A DNA stretch of 64,000 nt from Pleurostoma richardsiae (Eukaryota > Ascomycota > Sordariomycetes > Calosphaeriales > Pleurostomataceae). The position numbers were made by a program, and so were the translations under genes. Under the pieces are notes generated by a model. It saw only the letters and a program-made list of their open reading frames with translations, was not told where the DNA came from and searched no databases. Of the stretch, positions 12,102 to 23,992 are shown one piece after another; positions within the stretch are counted from its first letter, which is position 1; every line of letters starts with the position of its first letter. The stretch lies in the NCBI GenBank assembly GCA_030052745.1, contig JANBVO010000006.1, positions 620,001-684,000 of the forward strand, read 5' to 3'.

Positions 12102-14567
12102 ATGATGGGCTGGTGGTCCTCCTCGGCGACGACCGCCCTGGATGAACAGATTGATCGCGCAACAAGTAGCAGTTTGTAAGCAAGTCGGCCGGCCGGCAGG
12201 AATGCAGAGGTGGTCTGTGTCTGCTTTGAAGAACTGGACGCTGACATGAGCTTGGATATGCAGGGAGGACATAGCTCTCAACCTCGAGATCTCCGATGTC
12301 ATTAGATCCAAGACCGTTCCTCCGAAGGAAGCCATGCGCTCCTTGAAGCGGCGCATCGGCAACAAAAACCCCAACACACAGCTAAGCGCGCTGAATGTAT
12401 GCGACCGTGTCCCCGCCCTCCACCACTCCCGTCGAGCCGAGAACGCTACGATACTAACAAATGGTTTTTCAAGCTCGCGGATACGTGTTTCAAAAATGGC
12501 GGCCAGCACTTCCTAGTGGAGGTGGCTTCGCGAGAGTTCATGGATAACCTGACGTCTCTGTTGAAAGCTGTCGGACCCGCGGCTATCAACTCCGAGGTGA
12601 AGGCAAAAATCCTGGAGCTGATTCAGTCCTGGGCTACTGCCACAGAAGGCCGGTACGACCTCGCATATATTGGCGAAGTCTACAAGACACTCCAGCGGGA
12701 GGGCTTCCAATTTCCACCACGGGTTACTGTCTCGAGCAGCATGATAGACAGCAGCGCGGTGAGTAGCATTGGATATGAAGTTCGCGGAGACGCAGACGTT
12801 GCTGACTGATGATGCTTCCTAGCCACCTGAGTGGATCGATTCAGACGTATGCATGCGATGCCGAACGCCGTTCACATTCACGAATCGGAAGCATCATTGC
12901 CGCAACTGCGGAAATTGTTTCGACCAGCAGTGCTCAAGCAAGGTGCTTCCGTTGCCTCACTTGGGCATATTACAGCCGGTGCGGGTAGATGATGGATGTT
13001 ATGCAAAGCTCACAGACAAGTCATCTAAGGGAGGTGGTGGCATTGGCAGCGAGCGTTCCCCGACCCATGCCACTTTTCCCGGCAAGTCGCGAGGCACTTC
13101 AGGTATGCAGCCGCGGGATGCGAGAGTTGAGGATAGCTTCGATGAGGACCTGAAGAAAGCCCTGGCAATGAGCCTAGAAGAGGTCAGAAGCCACTCTAGT
13201 GGTTATGTCCCTCCGACTACCAATGCCCCAGTGTCCAGCGAGAGCAAGGTCAATGGCCACTCGTCAGGCGCGAAAGCTGCAGAGGAAGAGGATGAAGACT
13301 TGAAGGCGGCAATCGCTGCTTCTCTAGCAGACATGGAGGAGCAGAAGAAGAAACACGCAGCGGCTCTTAAGGAGCAGACCGCTAGTTCCGGAAGCGCATC
13401 CGCACCGTTTGCGTTGCCCAAGAATGACTACGAACTCACACCCGTGGAGGCTGAGAATATCAACTTGTTCGCAACACTCGTCGATCGTCTTCAGACCCAG
13501 CCCCCGGGCACGATTCTCAGGGAGCCTCAGATCCAGGAGCTCTACGACAGTATTGGCGCATTGAGGCCAAAGCTTGCTCGAACGTATGGCGAGACAATGA
13601 GTAAGCATGGTAAGCACACAAAACAATCATAGATACGTTTCTCTCCCGCGGCGTGTCTAACCACGATGCAGATACTCTCTTGGACCTACATGCCAAGCTG
13701 TCCACGGTTGTTCGCTACTATGACAGGATGCTGGAAGAGCGGCTGTCAAAGGCCTACAGCCAGCATAGCCTTGGAGGTTATAATCTGCCTCCTCCTCGGC
13801 AAGCTTCCGGTCCATATCCGACAATTCAAGCCAACGTGCCAAGTGCAATGACTGGCCCAGCCGAGAACTTCTACACGGGCGAAGCCCAACAACCATACCC
13901 TCAACCTTCTCAGGCTACACCACAGCCGCAATATGCAACGTACAACAAGCGGGCCTCGATTTCTGGGCCTCTGCAGGGACAATACCAACCCCAACAGCCG
14001 CAACGATCTGACAGCTGGAGAGGTGCACCAGCTGCTAACCAGGCCTCACAATATGCGCAACAGCCTAGCTACCCTCCTGCAGAGACCCTTCCCCCCCCAG
14101 CAAACCATATGCCTCCTGCCCCATCCCAAGCACAAGCCCCAGCCGATTCGGTCGGCACGACTCCCACGACAGATCCTTCTGCATCATATTACTTTCAACA
14201 GCCAGGGCAAATTCCACAGGCGGGCCCTGCTGCTACTTCAGAGGCGATTAACTCCCCTTATCCTAATCTTCAGCAGCCCGTACAGTACCACCAGCCTCAG
14301 ACTCCCGCAGGCGTCCCCGCACAGCCAGCAGTTCAGCCGCAGCAGGCGCCTGCTCTGCCATCAGGGCCACCCCAGCAACAGCAACCGCAGGCCCCATACT
14401 GGCAGCATCCCGCGTCACAACACGTTCAAGTGCCGGCCCCGGCATCGGCACCATGGCAGCAAGCCCCGGCTACCCGCTACGATGGTTATGCTCAAGAGTC
14501 CTTCCCCTCGGCTCCGCAGCACGCCCCTCAGCAGCCGGCGGTGGAGGAGGCCTTGATCGAGCTTTGA
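12102..14567 (+). CDS. vps27: ESCRT-0 subunit Vps27 (VHS-FYVE-UIM protein)
   Basis: Five exons (12102-12175, 12264-12396, 12474-12758, 12823-13609, 13672-14567) give about 724 residues. It binds PI3P and ubiquitinated cargo on endosomes and recruits ESCRT-I. The N-terminus [17 protein letters not shown] begins the VHS domain (about 1-150). A FYVE finger spans 165-228, with WIDSD, the basic RKHHCR patch and CxxC pairs. Two ubiquitin-interacting motifs follow at about 272-286 ([11 protein letters not shown]) and 321-336 ([11 protein letters not shown]). A GAT-like helical segment is interrupted by the last intron; a long Pro/Gln-rich tail follows and the protein ends in LIEL, a clathrin-box-like motif typical of Vps27. 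Splice joints restore SSSLEDIAL and the [12 protein letters not shown] segment. Divergent from a Doa4-type hydrolase that works on the same cargo. Confidence 0.94.
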
Positions 14568-15244
14568 GTAGGGTGTCCGCTTTGAAATTGGCGTTGGCTT
14601 GGATGCTGATGAGATGTAAATATCCGTTGCTTTCCCCTTAACGGCATCGGGCCATTGAGAATGCATTTTCCGAGGACTCGAGTTTAGAGTCAAGTTCACC
14701 TTTCTTCAGGGCTGGCCGCGAGAATACCTCCTTAAGCGAGCCTAGATACCTAGCGTATCTTACATGCTGCCTGGCCAAAATACTTATATTCACCTAGTCT
14801 ACTGTCCACAGTGACACCGCTCTTGCAGCCTTGTTCTCCGCTGTCATGAAAGTTCCAAAGCCTTTCCTTACCAGCCTCCGGCCTGTGTTGGGCGAATACT
14901 GTTCGGTTTAGTGTAGAACGCTGGAGCAATCCCAAAGCACCAGATTCAAGACGCTTTCAGGGAATGCTGCCGGGTGAGAGATACCGGTCGATCAGCCTAC
15001 CACCCGCTTAGATTAATTTCTCACTATTCAGCCGACGACACCCATGATCGTCCCGGCGGAGGAGTTTCGCTCGGCTTGGCCGAATAGGCGACAATTGTGT
15101 TTATATGGATGGTAGTAGTCTTAGATATGACTGCGATTACTCGCGGTCCTCACCAAAGGATATTACTTGGACTCGGTCAGGGAAGGGGTCCTTTGATTCG
15201 GCGGCTTGAATCTCGCCTCTCGATAGCTGTGAAACCTGTTCGCC
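14568..15244. other. Intergenic region upstream of the GH28 gene
   Basis: About 680 bp. It includes a TACCTAG motif copy at 14747-14753, a CCGGCGGAGGAG block near 15053 that contains one CRE1-type site, and a weak TTATATGG element about 140 bp before the GH28 ATG. No coding frame is convincing. Confidence 0.45.
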
Positions 15245-16989
15245 ATGTTGGGCTCTCTTTCCTGGCTGATATTATATGTGTTCCTGGGCTTTTCGCCCTT
15301 AGCTCTTGCTCAACTAAGTGGGAAAGTCGGTCCCACCACGACCAGGGACAGCAAAAAGTCCAGTGTATGCAACATTTTAAAGTACGGCGCCGCCGCCAGC
15401 AAGATATCGGACATCGGCCCAGCCCTTGTGTCTGCATTTAACGCGTGCAAGAACGGTGGCATCGGTAAGTGGAAAAGCAGCATGGCATAGACATCTGCTC
15501 AGCAGCTCACCGTTAGCAAGTGTACATCCCACCTGGAGAGTATGGGATGTCTACCTGGGTGAGCCTTAGCGGAGGACAGGACTGGGCTCTGCAACTTGAC
15601 GGTATCATATACCGGACAGGGTCAGGGCTTTCCCCCTGGAAGAAGCAGGGCTGTGTGCGAATCACCTAACGGTCTCTAGCTCACAAAGCGGAAACATGAT
15701 CTATATAGAGAAGTCTCGCAACTTTGAGCTTTACAGCAATTCCTCCGAAGGAGCGGTTCAGGGGAACGGTTACGAGTTTCACCGCAGTATGCACAAAATT
15801 ATGTAGACAGATGGGTTTCTAGACACTGACACTGTCCTACAGATGGAAAATATGGCGCACGTCTCCTCCGTCTAAGCCATGTCCAGGACTTCTCAGTCCA
15901 CGACATAGCACTTGTCGACGGTGAGCTCAACGTGCATCATCAGTGAACATAAATCGATCTAGAATGGTGCCGCAGCTGACACCAGCACTATCCAGCGCCG
16001 CAGTTCCACTTGTTCCTTGATCAGTGCACCAATGGTGAGGTGTACAACATGATCATCCGGGGTGGGAACGAGGGCGGCCTCGATGGCATCGATGTGTCCG
16101 GCTCCAACATCTGGGTCCACGACGTCGAGGTGTCCAACCGCGACGAGTGCGTGACGGTCAAGAACCCGTCAGACCACCTGCTCATCGAGGGCATCTACTG
16201 CAACTGGTCTGGAGGCCGCGCGATCGGGAGCCTAGGCGCAGATACCGGCAAGGCTCTCTCCTTTTTTTCCTGTCTTCTACGACAGATCTCCTGCAGTCGG
16301 GGCGACATCGACTAGCTAGACTAACGAGAGGGTCCAGACATCCACCACGTCACCTACGACAAGATCTACACCTCCAACGGCAATCAGATGCTCATGATCA
16401 AGTCCAACGGCGGCAGTGGCTCCGTCCGACAGTGCACCTTCTCTAACTTCACCGGTCAGCACAATGCCTACACCCTGAATGTCGACGCCCACTGGTCCGA
16501 GCTGAAGCAGCAGCCTGGCAACGGCGTGCTGTACACCGACCTGAAATTCAGGCACTGGAGGGGATCGTGCGCAGATGGGAGCCGCCGCGCTCCAATACAG
16601 GTGTTCTGCCCCGACGCCGCGCCCTGCCACGATATCGTGGTCGAGGACTTTGCCATGTGGACAGAGACGGGGAGTAGGGAGCTTTACAAGTGCGGCAGCG
16701 CGTTTGAGGCTGGCGGTTGTCTAAGGCAGGGGACGCCGTCGTCGTATGTGGTGTCGACTGTTACGGTTGCAGCAACTCTGTGAGTCAAAGAGCAGATAGG
16801 ATAAAAAAGGCCCTGAATAACGAAGGAGAACTGACACGGGTTTTACTCTGTAGTGCGGGATGGAATAATATGCCCACGATGGCGGCGGATCTCACTATGC
16901 TACCGCTGACGGAGTCGATTCCGATTCCGGCCATCCCGACGACCTTCTACCCTGGCGCCACACCATACAGCAAGTTGCTTGGGGCTTGA
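15245..16989 (+). CDS. Secreted rhamnogalacturonan hydrolase, GH28 (RhgA type)
   Basis: Seven exons are proposed: 15245-15464, 15521-15620, 15680-15786, 15843-15920, 15996-16247, 16329-16779 and 16854-16989, for about 447 residues. It should cleave galacturonosyl-rhamnosyl bonds in the backbone of rhamnogalacturonan I in pectin. A signal peptide ([22 protein letters not shown]) precedes [11 protein letters not shown]. The right-handed beta-helix motifs [43 protein letters not shown] and [14 protein letters not shown] follow the Aspergillus RhgA pattern closely, as does the tail [19 protein letters not shown]. The intron at 16248-16328 appears to have a GC donor (GCAAGG) and an acceptor very close to a CTAAC branch site, so this joint is the least certain. 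RhgA-type enzymes usually have GGCAMGSLG where this one has GGRAIGSLG. Several introns are only 56-75 nt. Confidence 0.88.
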
Positions 16990-17491
16990 TCTCAGGACAA
17001 GTTTTATTGTTTGTGTAGGTAGGCTTGCTGCGTCAAAGAAGTGGCGGCCGGAAGCGTCAACGGTGCGCGAGTCTCCTTGAGATAGAGATTATTGTCAATA
17101 ACTATGGAAGGGAAGAAACGGATCAAAATCACTACAACTTTCTGCAAGCACGGTCTCCCTGGATTCTTTGCATCCTTCCATTTCTCTGGTTCTTTGTGTT
17201 TTCGTAGATGCCGGGCTGAAACCAGGCGCAACACAAGGCAGGTGTTGAGAGACAAAGGAAAGGGGCGCCTAGGGCACGGTCTGAAAGCACGTTATGGCTT
17301 CGGCATCAAGCTTCCCGAATTCTGGCGAATTTGAGATGGAAATCGCTGCGATACAAGATGTAGCCATTGGAGGGAACCACTCGAGATGTTCCATCATAGT
17401 GAAAATTGGAAACCGAAACTTCATCTGCTCATCTGCACCCACGAGGAATTCTCGCGAGATCTTCGCTTCCTAGCTAGTAGAAGGGGACATC
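16990..17491. other. Intergenic gap between GH28 and the kinase-like gene
   Basis: About 500 bp holding the GH28 3' end and the promoter of the next plus-strand gene. No coding or repeat feature was recognised. Confidence 0.45.
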
Positions 17492-20126
17492 ATGGCGTCT
17501 AGCAAGCTTGCTGAATGCATAAAGCAGATCAAGGCTGAGAACGCTAACCCTGACAAGAATGAGCATCCGCTCGCAGCAGCAATCAAGCGATTTGTCCCGC
17601 TAGATGATGACGATGAGGAGCACAATCCCTTGGAGTTTTCGACCTGGAAGTTACTAAAAGCATTTGAAGAAGACGGCAAGGGACTCGGCCTGGTAGACGA
17701 GAAGGAAAAGGAAGAACACCCCTACGGGCCCGGAGTTTGGTACCCGCGCACCCACAAGGATAACTTCTTTTTCGCGCAGAAATTCATTGAACTCAGGGCT
17801 GCAAGGTTAGGAACTTTCGGGGTTGCCTCGGAGGAGGCCACGCCGGACATCGCCAGCCCTGTCATCGGCATCGGCAGCCATCCCGAGAAAGTCCAAAGGG
17901 CTCCCTACAACATAGGGTCTAAGCCGAGGAACGCCCTTCTGAGGGACGAGGAATACCCGCTTCCCAGTGACCTACCTGTCGGCCATGACGAGGACGAGGA
18001 CGACGACCTGGGAAACGATGTTGACTTCTTCAACGATAACGATTTCATGGCAGACATCCCGGAGTTCCTCATTCCAAGGAAACAGAACGACCAAGACTGG
18101 CACTCGGCGCGGGTTAACCCCCCGAAGAAGCCCATGCTTGACGAGGGCACGCTGGTCTACCCTCCTCGACCGAATGAGGCATCAAATCCAGATGCCGAGC
18201 CGTTCTACCACGTCAGACGGAGGCTGTGGGAGGAGTTCGACCTGCCGCCACCCCGCGCCCTCTGGAAGGCCAGGAACCCCGCCAAGGAGAACGTCAGATA
18301 CGACAGCAAGGTCTTCCTTGTAGAGGCGCCCATTCACGGCCCCGGCGTCAAGCCGCCCGAGGTCAAGATCCCGGCGCTGATCGAGACGAAGCCGGACGGC
18401 GAGCAGGTCCGGTGGAATCCAGAGGCCTCGTTCGAGCGCCGCGGTCCCGGGATCGTCGTGCAGTACAGCATGAGCGACTCGAAGGGAGACCGCGCGCAGT
18501 GGCGGGACGTCAAGATCAACATCAAGGGCGGCGAGCTGCGCCATCTCTACGCGGGCATGGGTATCCGGGAGCGGGTACAAGACCCGGCGGAGGCAGACTA
18601 CGCCTTCCGGAATGAGAACAGGATCGTTAATCGGCTCGACATGACCGGGTCGCAACACATCCTGCGGCTCTGGAGCCCGAGTTTCCAGCCTGACACCCTG
18701 GTCGCGACGGAGTACATTGAGAAAGGTACCCTGCAGCGGAACCCAGTTACGGATTTGGTTGGCGCCTGGAGGCTCCTTGGATGCCTTGCGAGGGGCATCT
18801 CGGTGCTGTCTTACGGATCTGAGGACCCGAACTTTCAGATCCAGGGCTGGCAGCCCATAGTGCACTTCGACTTGCGCCCTGAAAATGGTAAGCTTCAGTA
18901 ATGCTTAACTTTTGTTCCTGCTCGTCCCACTGACACAGTCTTCAGTCTTCTGCGGCAATGCTTCGATCCTCTTGAGGGATAAGATGTCAATCAACGTCCA
19001 TAGTTGCGGGGAGGAACACCCAGGGCCCTGCTATAAGGTAAGTCGAGATGACAAAAAGTTTCGTGCCTGACAACCTGAGTGGACTGACACGACGACAGCT
19101 CGGCGAGTTTGGCGATGCAGCCATGCTACCGAATGAGCGGGTTAAGCCTGAGAATTATAAACAGTTTCGTCGAGACGAGCTGCTCAACCCTCAACTCAAG
19201 TATCTCGGCCGTTTCAGGCTGCCGGTCAGTACATCACACACATCAAGTCGCTACTCTCTCCGGTCACCCGCAGAGCTGACTCACCCGCACAGGAACAAAG
19301 ATGGGAGCTCCCCACCACTGGCACCGTCGATGCCCTCTACAGGTCCACACAAGCAGCCTACTATGGCCCCTGGTCCAACATCTACCTCCTTGGCCGTATG
19401 CTCCAGGAGGACATCCTCCCGCATGTCGTGGACGACACTGGCCGCCCGCCCCTCACGGACAGCAAGTACGCCGCCTTCAACACCCCTCGTCGCTGGGACC
19501 CGGCGATGTACGAGTACGTCGGCTACCGTGACCTGGCCAACCGCGCGCGCGACGCCACCGTCGTCGAGGACAAGCGGCTGTCCCGGGCACGGCTGGAGCG
19601 CCTCGCGCAGGCGTGCACGCGCGAGCGGTGCGAGGAGCGCATCAGCGTCGGCGACCTCATGGTCGAGGTGGCCCGCGGCATAACAGAGGCGGGCGACCGG
19701 CGATTCGCGCCGATGCCGCGGACGTGGACGGTCGAGGGCGAGGAGAGGCTGCAGGGGGAGTACGCGACGCTGATCGAGAAAGGGATGAGGCCTGTGCCGC
19801 CTCCGCCGGCGTCCAACCAGGAGAAGGAGTTGGAGGACATGGACTGGGCCGGTCCAGAGGGCAAGGAGTCCAAGAACCAGGGCGAATCGCTCGGGTGGCT
19901 CGCGACCGGCGGGGAGGACGGCGGGCGGGATCACGATATACGCAGGATGAACCTCTTCGGCTATCGTGGGCCGCCCCGGCCGGTGTTCGAGCCGAAGACG
20001 GGGGAGCAGTACCGGTTTTACCACCCTGCGCCCGAGCCTACTCCAAAGACGAGGGAAGGCGACTTTGATCCTAGAAAGGCGGCGCCTGTGCCGGCGGAGC
20101 CGGAGCCGGAGCCGATGCAAGAATAA
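17492..20126 (+). CDS. Large protein-kinase-like protein with altered DFG motif (possible pseudokinase)
   Basis: Four exons (17492-18887, 18946-19037, 19099-19224, 19293-20126) encode about 815 residues. The first 330 residues are acidic, charged and unassigned. A diverged kinase fold can be traced after that: an N-lobe with an E-N-R-I-V-N-R-L helix like the alphaC segment, the hinge-like VATEYIEKGTL, then the catalytic loop H458-F-D460-L-R-P-E-N465, and after a 31-residue exon the metal-binding position as L-G-E499-F-G-D. So HRD is HFD with the catalytic aspartate kept, while DFG is EFG. I cannot find a clear glycine loop, VAIK lysine or APE motif. The C-terminal 200 residues are charged and end in an acidic repeat of P-E-P-E. 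Fungi have many such orphan kinase-like proteins. Whether it phosphorylates anything is open; the fold assignment is inference from two motifs and their spacing. Confidence 0.72.
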
Positions 20127-20948
20127 GGTCCGGACGATCTCGAGTGGAGATGATGTAAGCGTAGCCCGGGAACCGGGTTTGGATTGCGAGATCTGTCCGG
20201 TGAAAGAGGCCTGACGAAGTGGAGCTCGTCTGCATTATTCCAGAGACCATGTTTCACATTTTTAACACAATCTATCGTATATTTTCGTTCCTTCTGAAGC
20301 AAACGGTCAACATTTAAAGAGTCTTTGCAGGCAGTATGCGTCCTCAAGCGAAGACGGTGGCAGGCGGCCGGAGGCGGGCCGCCGGCGGGGTGGGGATGGA
20401 GGCGAAAACCGAGCGAGAGCGGAGTCTCTAGAGAGAACAGCGCCAGTCGTGAGACCTCGTTGCATCGCAATCGACGCCGTCTCGGCCTGAGTTGCCGCGC
20501 GAATAGGGTGCCCTTAGCGGGTGATGGTCGGAAATGCGGCGTTAAGGGAAGCTTGGCGTTGTCATCTCATGAAAATATCTCGCAGGAGACACAAAAACTC
20601 AGACGAAGGAAGAAGGCCCGACAGTCATGAGTCATCTACGATGTGGAAAACTTCACTCACCTTCCAAAAAAGTACGGATCAAGGTGCAGCGGGTAAAGGA
20701 AGACAGACCTATAGGCATCGCCAGCCCTGAGAAACAAGACGAATGACGAACTGTCGTCATTGCTTCATAGGGTTTAGACTTATCTGATCTGCTTTTTAAA
20801 AAGACAAGCTTCAAGCCCATCAATTCTTGGCGACCAGAACCTTTATAGTCCGTATTTGACCCGCGTCCTCCGACCTTCTCTCATCGCCGCCATCGGTGTC
20901 AACCCTCAAAAACGGCATCCTGTTGGCTGTGAGGCCACCAAAGGCAAG
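20127..20948. other. Intergenic gap
   Basis: About 820 bp between the kinase-like gene and the phosphatase gene. Two short ATG frames overlap here but show no family features. It should include the kinase-like gene's 3' end and the next promoter. Confidence 0.45.
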
Positions 20949-21858
20949 ATGACGGTCACAATCCACCTGGTGCGGCACGCGCAGGGTTTCCACAACCTGT
21001 CGGTGATCAACCAGCAGATCCCGGACCCGTTGCTCACCCCGCACGGGCGCGAGCAGTGCGCGGAGCTATGCCGGACCTTCCCCTACCACGACCGCATCAC
21101 GCACCTCGTGGCCTCGCCGCTGCGGCGCACCATGTACACCTGCCTGCTGTCCTTCGCGCCCGCCGTGCGCGCCGGCAAGAAGGTCATCGCGCTGCCCGAG
21201 GTCCAGGAGGTTTCCGCGCTGCCCTGCGACACCGGCTCCGACCCGGCCGTGCTGCAGGCCGAGTTCGGCGACAAGGCCGACCTCAGCCTCGTCAAGCCCG
21301 GCTGGAACGACAAGAGCCCCGGCAGCAAGTGGGCGCCCGAGATCGGCAAGCTCGAGGCCCGCGCGAGGGACGCCAGGCTGTGGCTGCGGAAGCTGGGCCA
21401 GGACGCCGGCGGGCAGGCCGACATCGTCGTCGTGAGCCACGGGGGGTTCGCGCACATCTTCACAGAGGACTTTGAGGGGATGAACCTTGCTAGAGGTAGG
21501 CATGCTTTGCTACGCAGCCAGGCAATTTTTGAATAGACTTTCTTCTACATTGCCAGGGCTTAGTCATTCCTCGTCTGTTGAGATAATAAACTGACATCCT
21601 GTGGTAGGCACCGGGTGGGAGAACTGCGAGTACCGCTCCTACGAGTTCAAGGACCCGACCGGGGCGGACCCCCACGCCAGCCTGCGGGAGACCAAGACCA
21701 GCTGGCGGAGGCGTCGCGGGAGCGCCAAGGGCCTCTCGGAGACGGAGAAGCAGCAGCTACGGGCGGTTATGGTGGGCGAGATGGAGAAGGAGTTTCAGGC
21801 GCTCGCGGAGGAGGCCAGCAAGGAGCAGGAAGTGGCGGTTGCGGACGATGATGCCTGA
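20949..21858 (+). CDS. Histidine phosphatase superfamily protein (phosphoglycerate-mutase-like)
   Basis: Two exons (20949-21495 and 21608-21858) give about 265 residues. The RHG motif near the N-terminus (LVRHAQGFHN, R9-H10-A11) carries the histidine that is phosphorylated during catalysis. The LTPHGREQC segment and the later VVVSHGGFAHIF (H164), the second catalytic histidine, complete the branch-1 signature. Length and the A-for-G change in RHG fit the fungal small phosphoglycerate-mutase-like phosphatases, such as yeast YOR283W or YKL033W-A relatives, rather than glycolytic mutase. The C-terminal 85 residues are charged and probably helical. The substrate is unknown. The ATG at 20949 is chosen because it immediately precedes the domain; earlier in-frame sequence begins only with TTG. 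Confidence 0.85.
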
Positions 21859-23992
21859 TGCGCGGCCGCATATTTCTGCATCTCACAGGCCGGCGGTTAT
21901 GGAGCATGGGTTTTGCGCATTTATCGGCGTCTGGGTCTGGGTTACGCTTCGCGATATCTGTTCGGGGCAGAGAAGCAATTGTCTTTCCCTCCTTCGACAG
22001 TCGCTGCATGCTGTGGATGGTGTCGGTTGTGTCACAGGCGTATCAAGGACGTCCAGGATGACGAACGCTGTGTATACGACAGGGGGTGAAGGAAATATCT
22101 CGGAATAGATGATGCACTATGTAGGGCGCCCCCGAGCCGTCCGGTTAAGAGCAAGGAAGGTCTCGCGGAAACGGGAGGCCATCGTCCTGATAGCGCACAT
22201 GCAAGAACGTCACCATTAACACTGAGGCTGTCTCACGAGAGTTGAAGGTTATCTGCTTCCGCAGAGAATCCATTGGCCCAGAAGATCCCGCGCTGGCAAT
22301 CGAGGCCGATGCGTGCGGTCACGGAAGCGCGCGTGTATGACCGGCGACTATGTAGTTACTCCGTATGCGGGCGCTTTGCACAGGAGCCCAAGAATAGAGT
22401 ACAGCCAGAGCAGGGCCCGCTTACGTTTGGGTGCTGCTGAGGCGACAAACGCTCCCGTTTGGCGTGGCACCACGCACCACGAAGACATGTGGCCGAAGTG
22501 TCACATCCGCGTATTGCGTGTGTTGCGACTATGAATGCTGCGTATCTTTGCGTATCCGGACATCGGACGGAAACATCGCAACAGCCCCGCACAGGTAGTC
22601 AGCGGCTGGTGTGCCATTGGTGCAGCTGGTGGTTGCAGCTGGTGCAACTGGTGCCATTGGTGCCATTGGGACGACGTTTGGCCGTTGGGTTGGTGCGCAG
22701 CAAGGAAGTCGCAATCTCGCTCAGGGGTGGCTGGGTTCTGCAGTGGAGCCAATGGCGGGCCGGGGTGCGTCTCCAAAGGGGTTTGGCGCTACGGCCCCAA
22801 GAGGCAAAGCGCTATCGGGGATAGATGGGTTCCTGCGTCAGGAGCTAAGAAGGGCAAGAGCGGCCCCCACAAACATCCGTCCTCGAACCGGGAATGGCAC
22901 GCAGGAGGCAGGACCGCCAGGGGCTACATGCCATCAGGGGTCGCGATGTTACTTTTTGACGATATCTGGACATTATTCTGTGTATCCTCCCTTGCCAAAT
23001 GCGCAGGGAGGATACTTGCTGGCCAGCGGCATGGGGTACGCCACTCTAACAGCTGGTCTCTCCACTCCAAGTACTCGAGCTGTCGCTTGCAACTCAAGCT
23101 TCAGATCGACTCCCTCCCTCTCTCCCTCTTATGCGCTCGTCCCTTGCCTGGGCCCCCCTTTCTCAGCCCTCTTCATTCCTCGCTCATCCCCCTCCGCGGT
23201 CATCAGTTGCGGCCGTCGAGGCCCTTGGGGTTGTTCGCTGTCCATTCAGTTGCTTGAACAATAGAAGTCGCTCTTTCATCGTCGTCAATTGATCTCACAC
23301 CGTCGCTCTCGCTATCATTATCGAGCCCGCCGTCGCTTCAAACACACAATAGCTAAAATAGCAACGGCTAGAAGCTGCATTGTGCGGTCCAGTCTTTGCC
23401 CGTTTCGAGTTTCTGATACCCAACCCTGCATCCTTTCGAGTCGATCAAACCCGGACAGTTGGTCGACTGTGCCCATCCTCATAGCCTTGCGCAGTGAACA
23501 ACCAACTGCTCAAGCGCAATCGACTCATTTCTCCGGCCCAGCATAACAGCTCCCCAACATTGCCCGTCGTGGCACCAATACCCAGATTAGAAGGCTTGGC
23601 AAGCATCAATATGCCATCCGGGCGACAATAGCAGGTCTACCCCCGTCGCAGCGCCCTGCTCACCGTGGTCGGTACTACATACGCGGCACCACAACCCTTA
23701 CTGTCTCCGACCATCTTTCTTCCTCTCTTTACCATCGCCGCCCACTCTCGTTCTCGTTGACCATTCCGTCCGTCAATTGAGAGCGCAGTCGACATACTCG
23801 CGGGCGAGGTTCGACTTGTGCTAGACGGCGGAATCAGTTTCGACGAGCTTGCTTCCGAGTTGACCTTGCGCCAGAGCGGCTGGGAACCCGTCTATTGCCC
23901 ACGACTTCTCTTCTCTTCTCGACCGGTTCGACTGTTGGACTCCGTGGAGGCAGGTTCCGTCTAGCTAGTGCCCTTATAATCAACCAGCCACA
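21859..23992. other. 2.1 kb intergenic region and probable long 5' leader of the KCH gene
   Basis: Overlapping open frames at 22535-23264 are present in several phases, show no family features, and are partly produced by a minisatellite (listed below). A TACTCCGTA copy lies at 22357-22365. From about 23100 on the plus strand is pyrimidine-rich (CTCCCTCCCTCTCT), which suggests the promoter and a long untranslated leader of the next gene. Confidence 0.4.
22606..22670 (+). repeat. Imperfect 9-bp minisatellite
   Basis: Units related to GGTGCCATT and GGTGCAGCT are repeated head to tail about six times (GGTGCAACT, GGTGCCATT, GGTGCCATT and so on). The unit is a multiple of three, so all six frames stay open across it and give artificial peptides. 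No coding role is supported. Confidence 0.7.

Noticed and set aside
13653-13671. Coding use of the frame just before exon 5 of vps27
   Set aside because: It is the end of an intron (branch CTAAC, acceptor GCAG); splicing restores the GAT-like helix.
22535-23264. Plus-strand frames of 217-240 codons before the KCH gene
   Set aside because: They overlap in different phases, cross a minisatellite and a pyrimidine-rich leader, and show no family motif.
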